Source of the DNA: Pedobacter cryoconitis
Lineage (GTDB): Bacteria > Bacteroidota > Bacteroidia > Sphingobacteriales > Sphingobacteriaceae
Length of the DNA: 64,000 bases
NCBI RefSeq assembly: GCF_014200605.1
Contig: NZ_JACHCE010000014.1
Span: 1-64,000 of the forward strand
Direction: 5' to 3'
The number at the start of each line of letters is the position of its first letter. Within the stretch, counting starts at the first letter, position 1. Shown piece by piece: positions 55,506 through 64,000 of this stretch. The position numbers and the translations under genes are program-made. The notes beneath the pieces were generated by a model. It made no database searches. It worked only from the letters and a program-made list of their open reading frames with translations, and was not told where the DNA came from.

Positions 55506-55730
55506 ATGATTGAGAAAAAAACTAGTCCTGCAACGCAAGACAATAACAATGAAATGGTTTTCACCAAAAAAAATTATCAGTTGCTGCTAATCAGCGTTGC
55601 TATAGTTGTAGTTGGATTCCTGTTAATGATGGGTACAACAGACATCTATGATTTAAGAAAAACTCTTTTAGCCCCGATGGTTGTCCTTTTTGGATTTGGA
55701 TTTGGTATTTACGCAATCCTGAAAAAGTAA
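55506..55730 (+). CDS. DUF3098 small membrane protein
   Basis: A 74-residue protein with two hydrophobic segments (LLLISVAIVVVGFLLMMG and MVVLFGFGFGIYAILKK) after a short polar start. It carries the DUF3098 pattern, including MVFTKKNYQLLLI and the DIYDLRKTLLAPMVV block. It lies 6 bases after ftsX and 7 bases before uppP, a conserved position in Bacteroidota. Function is unknown; a role with FtsX or wall synthesis is suggested only by context. Confidence 0.88.
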   Translation: MIEKKTSPATQDNNNEMVFTKKNYQLLLISVAIVVVGFLLMMGTTDIYDLRKTLLAPMVVLFGFGFGIYAILKK

Positions 55731-55737
55731 GCTTCAG

Positions 55738-56532
55738 ATGACTCTTATAGATGCCATTATTCTCGCTGTTATAGAGGGACTGACTGAGTTTTTGCCAGTT
55801 TCTTCTACCGGTCATATGATCCTTGCTTCTTCCTTTATGGGAATAGCATCCGATCCTTTTGTTAAATTATTCACTATTGCTATTCAGCTTGGCGCCATAC
55901 TTTCAGTAGTCGTCTTATATTTCAAGCGTTTTTTCAAAACAATTGGTTTCTATATTAAACTACTGGTTGCTTTTATTCCTGCAGCAATTTTCGGGTTACT
56001 GCTGAGTAAAAAGATTGATCAGATGCTGGAAAGTCCGCTGACAGTTGCTGTTTCTTTAGTTGTTGGCGGGGTGATCCTTCTTTTTGTTGATAAATGGTTT
56101 AACAAACCGACTATTCATGAAGAAGAAGAGATCAGTTATCTTACTGCATTAAAAATTGGTTTTTTTCAATGTCTGGCCATGATTCCGGGTACATCCAGAT
56201 CAGGCGCAAGTATAGTTGGCGGTATGTCATTGAAATTAAGCAGAAAAGCAGCTGCTGAATTCTCTTTCTTTTTAGCTGTTCCTACAATGTTTGCAGCAAC
56301 AGGAAAAAAGTTATTCGATTTTTACAAAGAAGGAAATACAATTAGCCACGATCAGATTCAGCTTCTTGTCATTGCTAATGTTATCGCATTTATTGTAGCC
56401 TTACTCGCTATTAAAAGTTTTATCGGTTACCTGAACAAACATGGGTTTAAAGTGTTTGGATGGTATCGTATCATTGCTGGATTGATCATCATTGTATTAA
56501 TATATAGCGGGCATAACCTGCAAATAATTTAA
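55738..56532 (+). CDS. uppP: undecaprenyl-diphosphatase
   Basis: A 264-residue membrane phosphatase of the BacA/UppP family that recycles undecaprenyl diphosphate to the monophosphate carrier for peptidoglycan and other envelope polymers. Both signature motifs are visible: EGLTEFLPVSSTGHMI near the N-terminus and PGTSRSGASIVGGMSL near residue 150. About seven to eight hydrophobic segments are present. It lies 7 bases after the DUF3098 gene and 33 bases before truB. Confidence 0.97.
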   Translation: MTLIDAIILAVIEGLTEFLPVSSTGHMILASSFMGIASDPFVKLFTIAIQLGAILSVVVLYFKRFFKTIGFYIKLLVAFIPAAIFGLLLSKKIDQMLESPLTVAVSLVVGGVILLFVDKWFNKPTIHEEEEISYLTALKIGFFQCLAMIPGTSRSGASIVGGMSLKLSRKAAAEFSFFLAVPTMFAATGKKLFDFYKEGNTISHDQIQLLVIANVIAFIVALLAIKSFIGYLNKHGFKVFGWYRIIAGLIIIVLIYSGHNLQII

Positions 56533-56565
56533 TGTGTAAATTGCAGCTTAATTTAGATTACCATT

Positions 56566-57306
56566 TTGAGCGCACAAAAGTTACTGGAAAGAACCTTCAA
56601 TTTTGCCGAAGGAGAGTTATTACTCATCAATAAACCCTATAAATGGACAAGTTTTGATGTAGTAGGAAAGATAAGGAATTCATTAAAACCACTGAAGTTA
56701 AAAGTAGGCCATGCAGGTACATTGGACCCGCTGGCCACAGGTCTGCTGATTTTATGTACAGGAAAACTGACTAAACAGATTGATACCTTTCAGGCAGAAG
56801 ATAAAGAATATACCGGAACCATGATTCTGGGCGCAACAACTCCATCATTTGATATGGAGACTGTTGTAGATCAGGAATATCCGCTTACAAATTTAACAGA
56901 AGAAGCTATTTATGCTGCTACTGTGCCATTCACTGGCGATATACAACAGTACCCACCTGCACACTCTGCGGTAAAAGTAAACGGAGAACGTTTATATGTC
57001 AAAGCCCGCAGAGGAGAAGAACAAGAATTAAGACTTCGTTTTGTATCTGTACCTGTTTTTGAAATTACCCGCATTGCTTTACCTGAGGTTGATTTTAGAA
57101 TAGTCTGCAGCAAAGGCACCTATATCAGATCTTTAGTTTCTGATTTCGGAAAACACCTTGAAAACGGTGCATACTTAGCTAAGCTGACACGCACCAGAAG
57201 TGGTAATTTTTCATTGGAAGATGCTTTTGAAGTTACTGATCTGGTTGAATACCTTAAAAACAAAAGAGAAGCCGCAGCGGCAGAACAATCCGCTACAAAC
57301 AGCTAA
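56566..57306 (+). CDS. truB: tRNA pseudouridine-55 synthase TruB
   Basis: A 246-residue enzyme that makes pseudouridine 55 in the T loop of tRNAs. The catalytic Asp is in KVGHAGTLDPLATGLLIL. Other family segments are LLLINKPYKWTSFDVV, the YPPAHSAVKVNGERLY block and KGTYIRSLVSDFG. The start is TTG at 56566: an in-frame TAG at 56554-56556 leaves no upstream ATG, and the next Met is far inside the conserved domain. It is the fourth gene of the ftsX operon, and the YitT gene follows 8 bases later. Confidence 0.95.
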   Translation: MSAQKLLERTFNFAEGELLLINKPYKWTSFDVVGKIRNSLKPLKLKVGHAGTLDPLATGLLILCTGKLTKQIDTFQAEDKEYTGTMILGATTPSFDMETVVDQEYPLTNLTEEAIYAATVPFTGDIQQYPPAHSAVKVNGERLYVKARRGEEQELRLRFVSVPVFEITRIALPEVDFRIVCSKGTYIRSLVSDFGKHLENGAYLAKLTRTRSGNFSLEDAFEVTDLVEYLKNKREAAAAEQSATNS

Positions 57307-57314
57307 CATATATT

Positions 57315-58178
57315 ATGCACAGTCATCTGAAAAACTCCTATTTACGTCATCTAAAAGATTTTATCCTGATTGGATTTGGCATTGTTTCTGCCTGTTTCGG
57401 TCTTAAAAGCTTCCTGATGCCAAGTGAGTTTATCGATGGTGGTGTAACTGGTATATCATTATTGATCAGTACATTGACAGGATTCAAACTCTCCTATCTG
57501 ATCCTGCTGATTAATATTCCTTTTGTGATTCTTGGTTATTCACAAATAGGTAAAGCTTTCGCCATAAAGACAGCTTTGGCTATTATTGTATTAGCTATTT
57601 TCCTGATCATTCTGCCTTTTCAGCCAATTACCCATGATAAATTACTGATCGCCTTTTTTGGGGGTCTGTTTTTAGGTGGCGGTATTGGTCTGGCTATGCG
57701 GGGCGGATGTGTGATTGACGGTACAGAAGTACTGGCCCTGTATATCAGTAAAAACAGTATGTTAACCGTTGGGAATATTATTCTTATTCTGAACATCATA
57801 ATTTTTGGAATCGCAGCGATCTTTCTGGATATTGAAACCGCTATGTATGCTATCCTTACCTATTTATCAGCTTCGAAAACTATTGACTTCGTAGTCAACG
57901 GACTGGAGCAGTACATCGGAGTAACGATTATATCCGAGAAGAAAGAAGACATCAAATCATTCCTGATCAACGATATGAAAAGAGGTGTAACCATTTACAA
58001 AGGTGAAGGCGGATACGGAGAGAAGAAAGAAATTGATATTTTATATACAGTAGTTACAAAACTTGAAATGGGTAAACTGCAAAATGAAATCCGTCAGATA
58101 GATCCGGATGCTTTTATTGTGCAGCAGCAAATTTCTGACATTAAGGGTGGAGTAGTAAAAAGACATGCCCTGCATTAA
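57315..58178 (+). CDS. YitT family membrane protein
   Basis: A 287-residue protein with five to six hydrophobic segments in the N-terminal two thirds (DUF161/YitT region, with GGVTGISLLIS, FGGLFLGGGIGLAMRGG and DGTEVLALYISK). A C-terminal soluble DUF2179 domain of about 80 residues follows (VTIISEKKEDIKSFLI, GVTIYKGEGGYG). The function of the family is not established. The gene is 8 bases after truB and 15 before ribF. Confidence 0.93.
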   Translation: MHSHLKNSYLRHLKDFILIGFGIVSACFGLKSFLMPSEFIDGGVTGISLLISTLTGFKLSYLILLINIPFVILGYSQIGKAFAIKTALAIIVLAIFLIILPFQPITHDKLLIAFFGGLFLGGGIGLAMRGGCVIDGTEVLALYISKNSMLTVGNIILILNIIIFGIAAIFLDIETAMYAILTYLSASKTIDFVVNGLEQYIGVTIISEKKEDIKSFLINDMKRGVTIYKGEGGYGEKKEIDILYTVVTKLEMGKLQNEIRQIDPDAFIVQQQISDIKGGVVKRHALH

Positions 58179-58193
58179 TTTAAAGATATTCCA

Positions 58194-59129
58194 ATGAAAA
58201 TATATAACCACCTTTCTGAATTTAAAAGGTTGAATAATGCGGTTGCAACCATAGGTACATTTGACGGCGTACATTTCGGACATCAAAAAATCATTAAAAG
58301 ACTTTGTGAACTGGCCAAAGCTAAGGGCGGTGAAAGTGTAATCCTTACTTTTTTCCCTCATCCAAGGTTGATTATCGATCCTGAAAACCAGGACTTGAAA
58401 ATGATCAATACCATTGAAGAAAAGGCTGGGATATTAGCAGGTTTAGGAGTTGATCACTTAATTATTACTCCATTTACCCGTGACTTCTCTAACCTTAGCC
58501 CTGCTGAATATATCAAGAACATTCTCGTAGATACGATCGGAATTAAACAGTTAATTGTCGGTTACGATCACCGTTTCGGGAAAGATCGTTCGGGAGGCAT
58601 GACAGATCTGGTTGCCTTTTCTGGTCCATATGGTTATGAAATAGAAGAGATCAAAGAACAGGATATCAATGATGTTGCTGTAAGTTCTACTAAAATCAGG
58701 AAATCCCTACTGGAAGGACAGGTTGGTCTGGCTGCAAAATATCTTGGTTATAATTTCTCCCTTTATGGTCCCGTAATTAAAGGTGATAAGATAGGGCGTA
58801 CCATCGGTTTTCCAACAGCAAACATATTTATAGAACAGCCTTATAAAATCATCCCTTCGGACGGAATTTATGCGGTAACTGTAGATATGGGAAATGAGAC
58901 CTATAAAGGCATGGCCTATATTGGTCAGCGCCCAACCATTAATGGAATGACCAGAAATATAGAAGTCAATATCTTTGATTTTGATCAGGAAATATATGGG
59001 CAATACATCAAAATGAACTTTATGGAATTCCTGAGACATGATGTAAAATTCACTGGTTTGGAAGCTCTTAAATTACAATTACAAAAAGATAAAGAAGATA
59101 CCTTAGCTTATTTCGAAAGTCACCGTTAA
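58194..59129 (+). CDS. ribF: bifunctional riboflavin kinase/FAD synthetase
   Basis: A 311-residue two-domain enzyme that makes FMN and then FAD. The N-terminal nucleotidyltransferase has IGTFDGVHFGHQKIIKRL and the later DHRFGKDRSG and SSTKIRKSLLEG segments. The C-terminal riboflavin kinase has GRTIGFPTANIF and the YIGQRPTINGM stretch. It closes the run ftsX, DUF3098, uppP, truB, YitT, ribF, with small gaps throughout. Confidence 0.97.
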   Translation: MKIYNHLSEFKRLNNAVATIGTFDGVHFGHQKIIKRLCELAKAKGGESVILTFFPHPRLIIDPENQDLKMINTIEEKAGILAGLGVDHLIITPFTRDFSNLSPAEYIKNILVDTIGIKQLIVGYDHRFGKDRSGGMTDLVAFSGPYGYEIEEIKEQDINDVAVSSTKIRKSLLEGQVGLAAKYLGYNFSLYGPVIKGDKIGRTIGFPTANIFIEQPYKIIPSDGIYAVTVDMGNETYKGMAYIGQRPTINGMTRNIEVNIFDFDQEIYGQYIKMNFMEFLRHDVKFTGLEALKLQLQKDKEDTLAYFESHR

Positions 59130-59216
59130 TCAGGTACACCTTTTTCAGATCAGCGCATTCATCTTTGTTGAGCTGAACAGGCTTTTATTTATCATAAAAA
59201 ACTCCATATCACTAAA

Positions 59217-59261
59217 GAAAACGCCTCTTTTTTTGTATATTTACAATAATGAGGCGTTTTC
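59217..59261. other. inverted repeat over the start codon of the next gene
   Basis: A perfect 11-bp inverted repeat (gaaaacgcctc / gaggcgttttc) encloses 23 bases. Its right arm contains the last base of the ATG at 59249-59251 and the first codons. The left arm is followed by seven T, so the left half could also be the ribF transcription end, or the hairpin could hide the start codon in the mRNA. Confidence 0.5.
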
Positions 59262-59608
59262 TAATGATTATCACAATCTTTTTCATAACGAATTCATGCT
59301 TTGCCTTAAAGCCTGGGCGTATTCGGGCTACCCATAATCAGGCTTTAGAAATAAAGTCTATTTCCCTTCATCATCAGTTCAGTAAAACACAGCACGAAGA
59401 TGTATCCAACTTAAACGAGGATGATTTAGAGCACCCGACACTGATACAACATGGATTAAACAAACAATCTATCGTCTGTTTACAATTGTTCCGTCTGCCT
59501 GAAAGCAAATCAGTCAGAAATACAACGGTCAAAGTATACAATGCACAAACACATCTCCATTATAACTTCATATACGATTTCTTGTATCCAAATCACGTTT
59601 TCTGGTAA
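59249..59608 (+). CDS. hypothetical small secreted protein
   Basis: A 119-residue protein with a signal peptide (MRRFLMIITIFFITNSCFA). The mature part is polar, His-rich (HHQF, HEDV, HPTL, HLHYNF) and ends in FLYPNHVFW. No family is recognised. It starts at an ATG overlapped by an inverted repeat, and a second Met at 59264 could also serve. It lies between ribF and a cation antiporter. The His content suggests possible metal binding, but this is speculation. Confidence 0.6.
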   Translation: MRRFLMIITIFFITNSCFALKPGRIRATHNQALEIKSISLHHQFSKTQHEDVSNLNEDDLEHPTLIQHGLNKQSIVCLQLFRLPESKSVRNTTVKVYNAQTHLHYNFIYDFLYPNHVFW

Positions 59609-59660
59609 AGCCTTAACAGCATAATCAATAACCCGTTTTTTTTACAATTAAATACCATGT

Positions 59661-61889
59661 ATGTTACACCTACCCGTATTAATAACTGATTTAGGCTTAA
59701 TACTCGCAGCAGCTGGAATAACAACACTGCTTTTCAAAAAAATTAAACAACCATTAGTACTAGGCTATATTCTGGCCGGTTTACTGGTTGGACCCCATAT
59801 TCAATTCATACCTACCGTAACCGATAATGAAAGCATCCATATCTGGGCTGAGATTGGAGTCATCTTTTTACTGTTCAGTCTTGGACTGGAATTCAGTTTC
59901 AAAAAACTGGTTAAAGTTGGCGGTTCAGCTTCCATAACCGCGATCGTAGAAGTCATTTGTATGCTTCTCATTGGTTTTGTCGCCGGAAAAGCAATGGGAT
60001 GGAAAACCATGGACAGTATTTTCCTAGGTGGGATTTTGTCCGTTTCCTCTACAACAATCATTATCAGGGCCTTCGAAGAGCTTGGTGTTAAACACAAAAA
60101 GTTTGCAGGTCTGGTTTTCGGTGTCCTGATCGTCGAAGATCTTGTTGCCATTTTACTTTTAGTCTTACTTTCTACCCTGGCCGTGAGCCAGCAATTTGCC
60201 GGGACAGAGATGGTTTTCTCGATTCTGAAACTGCTCTTCTTCCTTATTCTATGGTTTATAGGTGGTATCTTCCTGGTTCCGTCATTTCTTAAAGCCACAA
60301 AGAAATTAATGAACGATGAGACTATGCTTATCGTTTCAATTGCCTTATGTCTGTTGATGGTATTACTAGCAGTCAAAGTTGGGTTCTCTCCCGCATTAGG
60401 TGCCTTTATTATGGGTTCTATCCTGGCTGAAACTACGCAGGCAGAAAAAATTGAGCACCTCACTAAATCAGTAAAAGATCTTTTTGCAGCCATATTCTTT
60501 GTATCTGTAGGGATGTTGATTGATCCAGGCATCCTCATTGATTATGCAGTGCCGATCCTGGTCATTACAATAGCTACAGTGCTGGGTAAATTTCTGAGTT
60601 CAGGCTTAGGTGCCCTGGTATCCGGTCAGCCCCTTAAAACATCTGTACAAACCGGAATGAGTTTAGCGCAGATCGGAGAATTCTCTTTCATTATAGCAAC
60701 CCTTGGCCTGACCCTGAAAGTAACCAGTGATTTCCTTTACCCCATTGCAGTAGCAGTTTCTGCGATCACCACTTTTACTACCCCTTACCTGATTAAAGCA
60801 TCGGAACCTTTTTATCTTTTTCTGGAGCGCAGGCTTCCAAAAAGCTGGGTAGCTGCCATTAACAGATACAGTTCCAGTACAGCAGGAATTACAACAATGA
60901 GTGATTGGAAGACCCTATTAAAATCATATACTTTCAATACGATTATCCATTCCGTAATCCTGATTGCCATTATCTTTCTGGGCTCAAGATACCTGCATCC
61001 CTTTATCACCAAAAACCTGATTAACGGAAATAAAGGAATCATCATTAGTCTGATTATTTCGCTGATCGTGATGGCTCCCTTTTTATGGGCATTAGCTATC
61101 CGGAGGATTGAGCGGAAGGCCCATTCTCATTTATGGCTGAATAAAAAATATACCCGTGGCCCGCTAATTGCCCTCGAGGTATTAAGAGTCGCGCTTGCTT
61201 TATTTGCCGTATGTTTCCTGATCTTTCAGTTCTATAATACCTGGATTGCTATGGTCATTGCACTCGCATTGATCATCACCGGAATGATCATCTTCTCCAG
61301 AAAACTTCAGGCTTTCTATGACCGTTTAGAACACCGTTTTCTTTACAATCTCAATGCAAGAGAGGAACAAAATAAACAGCCCGAAATCCTGCCCTGGGAC
61401 ACCCACTTAACAGAATTAACTATTGCTCCTGAATCCTCAATGGTAGGGAAGTCGCTGATAGAACTGGCCATCAGAGAAAAGTATGGTGTAAATATTGCCC
61501 TGATCGAGAGAGGCAATATGATGATTCCTACTCCCGGACGTGACGAAAGGCTATATCCAAATGATAAAGTCATGCTGATTGGTACCGACGACCAGCTGGC
61601 AGCAGTTGGCGAACTATTTAAGGGCACAACCAACGAAAATCAGGAAAGTGCATTCCCTAAAAAAGATATGACCCTTCAAAAGATTGTAATCAGTACCTCT
61701 TCACCAGTCTTTGCCCAGACCATCCGGGAATCTGGAATCCGCGAAAAGACACAGGGTTTAGTGGTAGGTATTGAACGCAATGGTGTACGTATTCTCAATC
61801 CCGATTCTGACCTCATGTTTGAGAATGAAGATATCGTCTGGATAGTAGGTAATAATAAAAAGATACCCGATCTGTTAAAGAAAGTCTAA
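59661..61889 (+). CDS. CPA2 family cation/proton antiporter with two TrkA-C domains
   Basis: A 742-residue transporter. The N-terminal about 390 residues form the Na+/H+ exchanger domain with ten to twelve membrane segments (QPLVLGYILAGLLVGPHI, GLEFSFKKLVKVGG, SVSSTTIIIRAFEELGVKHK, GVLIVEDLVAILLLVLLS, SLAQIGEFSFIIATLGL). Further hydrophobic segments lie at about 425-550. The C-terminus holds two TrkA-C-type regulatory domains (from about residue 580, SMVGKSLIELAIREKYGVNI, and about 670-742), without a full nucleotide-binding TrkA-N domain. It is a KefB-like exporter of K+ or Na+ in exchange for protons; the ion cannot be told. Confidence 0.92.
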   Translation: MLHLPVLITDLGLILAAAGITTLLFKKIKQPLVLGYILAGLLVGPHIQFIPTVTDNESIHIWAEIGVIFLLFSLGLEFSFKKLVKVGGSASITAIVEVICMLLIGFVAGKAMGWKTMDSIFLGGILSVSSTTIIIRAFEELGVKHKKFAGLVFGVLIVEDLVAILLLVLLSTLAVSQQFAGTEMVFSILKLLFFLILWFIGGIFLVPSFLKATKKLMNDETMLIVSIALCLLMVLLAVKVGFSPALGAFIMGSILAETTQAEKIEHLTKSVKDLFAAIFFVSVGMLIDPGILIDYAVPILVITIATVLGKFLSSGLGALVSGQPLKTSVQTGMSLAQIGEFSFIIATLGLTLKVTSDFLYPIAVAVSAITTFTTPYLIKASEPFYLFLERRLPKSWVAAINRYSSSTAGITTMSDWKTLLKSYTFNTIIHSVILIAIIFLGSRYLHPFITKNLINGNKGIIISLIISLIVMAPFLWALAIRRIERKAHSHLWLNKKYTRGPLIALEVLRVALALFAVCFLIFQFYNTWIAMVIALALIITGMIIFSRKLQAFYDRLEHRFLYNLNAREEQNKQPEILPWDTHLTELTIAPESSMVGKSLIELAIREKYGVNIALIERGNMMIPTPGRDERLYPNDKVMLIGTDDQLAAVGELFKGTTNENQESAFPKKDMTLQKIVISTSSPVFAQTIRESGIREKTQGLVVGIERNGVRILNPDSDLMFENEDIVWIVGNNKKIPDLLKKV

Positions 61890-61930
61890 ATTAATTTTTT
61901 GTTTATTCAATTAAACCATTAGCTTCGTTA

Positions 61931-61964
61931 AGCCTGAACTCTGCAAAAAAACAAAGTTCAGGCT
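61931..61964. terminator. hairpin between the antiporter and DUF2157 genes
   Basis: A perfect 10-bp stem (agcctgaact / agttcaggct) with a 14-base A-rich loop. No T-run follows, so it may only partly stop transcription before the gene at 61979. Confidence 0.45.
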
Positions 61965-61978
61965 CAACTAGCTAAAAA

Positions 61979-63016
61979 ATGAAGATAGACCAGGAAAAGA
62001 GTGACTTTTTAGATGAAATGCTTGACCATTGGAAGGAAGAAAATCTGCTTACCCCAACCGATGTTGATAAATTAAAGGCAAGCTACGAGGCTAAATCTTT
62101 TGACTGGCGCAGGCTTGCCCAATATTCCTTCTGGGTAGCGATGGCCTGTGGGGTAATCTCTCTTGGGGCCTTACTCATCGACAATAAATTTCTCAACTAC
62201 TTAAAAAATCTATATGATACTCCTAACAGTATTATAAGTTTAATCTCAGCTATAGCCGCCGGGGTGCTTTATAAGATAAGCTTTACGCGAAAAAAGACAA
62301 TGCCTATGCAGGTCTTCAGTAACGATGCAATTATCTTTACTGCCGTTATGCTAACCGCTAATGCCATTGCCTATCTTGGTAAAGCCTTTGACAAAGGAGA
62401 CGGGAATATCTCTCTGCTCATCCTGTTTTCAGTATTCGTCTACGGTATATTAGCTTATCTCTTTAAATCACGTCTCATCTGGATTTTCGTATTAATTTCC
62501 CTTGGTGCATGGTTCGGAACAGAGACCGGCTATATGTCCCGCGATAATCTTTATTTTCTGGGGATGAATTACCCTTTACGGTTCGTCGCTTTTGGACTTG
62601 CCTTAACAGCAATCTCATTATCCCTGAAAAACGTAAAAATCTTCAAACAATTCTACGATACCACTTATATCTGCGGGATGATATATCTTTTCATATCCCT
62701 GTGGTTAATCTCCGTATTTGGTAATTTCGGGACGCTGGATAAATGGTATGGTATCAAACAAATAAGTCTTTTCTACTGGGCTATTATTTCGGCAGTTGCC
62801 TGCGTAGCAAGTATCTTCGCCGGCCTGAAATACAGGGATGATATCGCCAGGGAATTCGGGATAACTTTCTTATTCATCAACCTCTACACCCGTTACTTCG
62901 AATATTTTTGGGATAGCTGGCACAAAGCCCTCTTCTTTAGTGTTCTGGCGGCCTCCTTCTGGCTGATCGGGCGTAAAGCTGAAAAGATCTGGAACGTAGA
63001 GTTCCTGAAAAAATAA
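61979..63016 (+). CDS. DUF2157 domain membrane protein
   Basis: A 345-residue protein. A soluble N-terminal helix bundle of about 45 residues (LDEMLDHWKEENLLTPTDVD) is followed by nine to ten hydrophobic segments. The start and the WVAMACGVISLGALLIDNK segment match DUF2157. Function is unknown. It is convergent with the LysE gene with only 5 bases between the two stops. Confidence 0.85.
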   Translation: MKIDQEKSDFLDEMLDHWKEENLLTPTDVDKLKASYEAKSFDWRRLAQYSFWVAMACGVISLGALLIDNKFLNYLKNLYDTPNSIISLISAIAAGVLYKISFTRKKTMPMQVFSNDAIIFTAVMLTANAIAYLGKAFDKGDGNISLLILFSVFVYGILAYLFKSRLIWIFVLISLGAWFGTETGYMSRDNLYFLGMNYPLRFVAFGLALTAISLSLKNVKIFKQFYDTTYICGMIYLFISLWLISVFGNFGTLDKWYGIKQISLFYWAIISAVACVASIFAGLKYRDDIAREFGITFLFINLYTRYFEYFWDSWHKALFFSVLAASFWLIGRKAEKIWNVEFLKK

Positions 63017-63021
63017 AACGG

Positions 63022-63639
63022 TTACTTCAGATAGACGAGGCTCAGTTTGATCACATGATAAGCTGAAAGTGCGAAGAAAAGAAGAGCGATGGCCCTATTG
63101 ACGACATAACTGCTCAATGCAAACTTTGTCTGTATATACTGTGCAAATCTGGCAAAGCCGTACAAAGCTACCCCTGCGCCAATTCCCGATCCAATACTAA
63201 AAATAGTCAGGGAAAGATAGCCAATATCAATCCACTCATGTGAAATCAGGTAGGTCCCGACAAATAACCAATATGGGATCTGCATAGGATTAAGTACTCC
63301 AAGTAACATTCCATATCTGATACTATCCTTCTTCGAATAATCAGCTTTCGGCATTTCTTTCCTCGATCTCCAGGTAATCACCCCAAGAACAGTGAACATG
63401 ACAATCATCGCCACATCGATATAATTACCTACTTTAATCTCGCTAGAAAGCCACTGAACAAATCTCATTACACCGAATGTGAACAGCACTTCAATACAGG
63501 AAAATGCAAGAATAAAATATAAAGCTTGTTTTATTCCCCTGGTAATAGTGATTTGTACTACCGTAAGGTTAATGTTTCCAGGTGGGATATAACCTATTGA
63601 ATTAAGAAGTACTCCAAGGAATAGGGTTAGAAAAAGCAT
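63022..63639 (-). CDS. LysE family transporter
   Basis: A 205-residue membrane protein with six hydrophobic segments. The LysE-type start IGYIPPGNINLTVVQITITRG and later GVLNPMQIPYWLFVGTYLI are characteristic. Such exporters remove amino acids or similar small solutes. It is alone between the convergent DUF2157 gene and the uvrA terminator. Confidence 0.88.
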   Translation of the reverse strand: MLFLTLFLGVLLNSIGYIPPGNINLTVVQITITRGIKQALYFILAFSCIEVLFTFGVMRFVQWLSSEIKVGNYIDVAMIVMFTVLGVITWRSRKEMPKADYSKKDSIRYGMLLGVLNPMQIPYWLFVGTYLISHEWIDIGYLSLTIFSIGSGIGAGVALYGFARFAQYIQTKFALSSYVVNRAIALLFFALSAYHVIKLSLVYLK

Positions 63640-63680
63640 GCGCTAATATAAAGATTTAATTGATCTGTAGTATTTATCAA

Positions 63681-63717
63681 AATGGGTGTCCGATCAGTAT
63701 TTGATCGGACACCCATT
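63681..63717 (-). terminator. terminator after uvrA
   Basis: A perfect 16-bp stem (aatgggtgtccgatca / tgatcggacacccatt) with a 5-base loop lies 11 bases past the uvrA stop, followed on the minus strand by ttgataaat. Confidence 0.8.
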
Positions 63718-63727
63718 ATATAACAAC

Positions 63728-64000
63728 CTAACTATCAGCCAGAGAAGGCTTCAAATGAGGTAGTAAATATTTCGCTGTATAAGAATTTTTAGCATGAACA
63801 AGATCTTCAGGTGTTCCTTCGAAAACAACATTTCCACCTTTATCACCACCTTCCGGACCAATATCAATCACCCAGTCCGCAGATTTAATCATATCCATAT
63901 TGTGCTCAATAACCAGGATTGTATTTCCCTGTTCAATAAGCGTATTCAAAGCAATCAGCAATTTCTTAATATCATGGAAGTGCAAGCCAGTAGTTGGTTC
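63728..64000 (-). CDS. uvrA: excinuclease ABC subunit A, C-terminal part (runs off the window)
   Basis: The last 90 residues of UvrA, the DNA-damage-recognition ATPase of nucleotide excision repair. The frame is open to the window edge and reads EPTTGLHFHDIKKLL from 64000. It contains the D-loop/switch area LVIEHNMDMIKSADWVIDIG and the C-terminal stretch PEGGDKGGNVVFEGTPEDL. The conserved residues of the second ATP-binding cassette lie partly outside. The gene is on the minus strand and ends in LKPSLADS. Confidence 0.96.
   Translation of the reverse strand, partial: EPTTGLHFHDIKKLLIALNTLIEQGNTILVIEHNMDMIKSADWVIDIGPEGGDKGGNVVFEGTPEDLVHAKNSYTAKYLLPHLKPSLADS

Overview
The window looks like chromosomal DNA of a Bacteroidota species in the Sphingobacteriaceae, most like Pedobacter. 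The reasons are AT-rich intergenic DNA, several exact TAnnTTTG -7 promoter boxes, a giant surface protein with a type IX secretion (T9SS) type B C-terminal domain beside a PorP/SprF-like protein, a DUF4295 ribosomal protein, a long signal peptidase I, and the conserved blocks rpmB-rpmG-DUF4295-ftsY-rimO, parA-parB-DUF5683-dapB-lepB and ftsX-DUF3098-uppP-truB. The genus is inferred from gene content and protein style; no rRNA or tRNA gene was seen.

Layout. 1-3656 is accessory and mostly non-coding. It holds a degenerate 921-bp element with 25-bp terminal inverted repeats, then a tail-fibre-like gene of five exact 213-bp repeats broken by one in-frame TGA, then about 1.1 kb without a gene. 3657-20420 is a surface system: a 4558-residue protein (lectin-like domain, about 27 DUF11 repeats, cadherin-like and Ig-like domains, T9SS sorting domain), a PorP/SprF-like outer-membrane partner and an OmpA/PD40/TPR protein. 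20564-25925 has two paralogous stand-alone receiver proteins around an 87-residue unknown, a DUF885 lipoprotein, an AraC-type regulator and a divergent hxlB-hxlA pair for formaldehyde fixation by the ribulose monophosphate route.

25977-39612 is housekeeping: lpxB, a small membrane protein and surE in one overlapping operon, an M16 peptidase, CsbD, acs, the ribosomal protein/ftsY/rimO block, bshC and a malate/lactate dehydrogenase. 39615-41283 carries a PAP2 phosphatase and a DUF6660-like gene flanked by two related nested hairpins. 41314-45648 is the operon parA, parB, DUF5683, dapB, lepB. 45828-51296 has an FMN reductase, a small unknown, a peptide-binding lipoprotein, the 3' remnant of an Rpn-type transposase and a TonB-dependent-type outer membrane receptor. 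51640-63639 holds leuS, then ftsX, DUF3098, uppP, truB, YitT and ribF, a small secreted unknown, a CPA2 antiporter, a DUF2157 membrane protein and a LysE-type exporter. The window ends inside uvrA.

The most unusual items are the giant lectin/DUF11 adhesin with its two outer-membrane partners, the hxlBA pair opposite an AraC regulator with a palindrome between them, the single-stop tail-fibre gene, the terminal-repeat element, and the paired nested hairpins. I saw no CRISPR array, prophage, intact insertion sequence, riboswitch or parS site.
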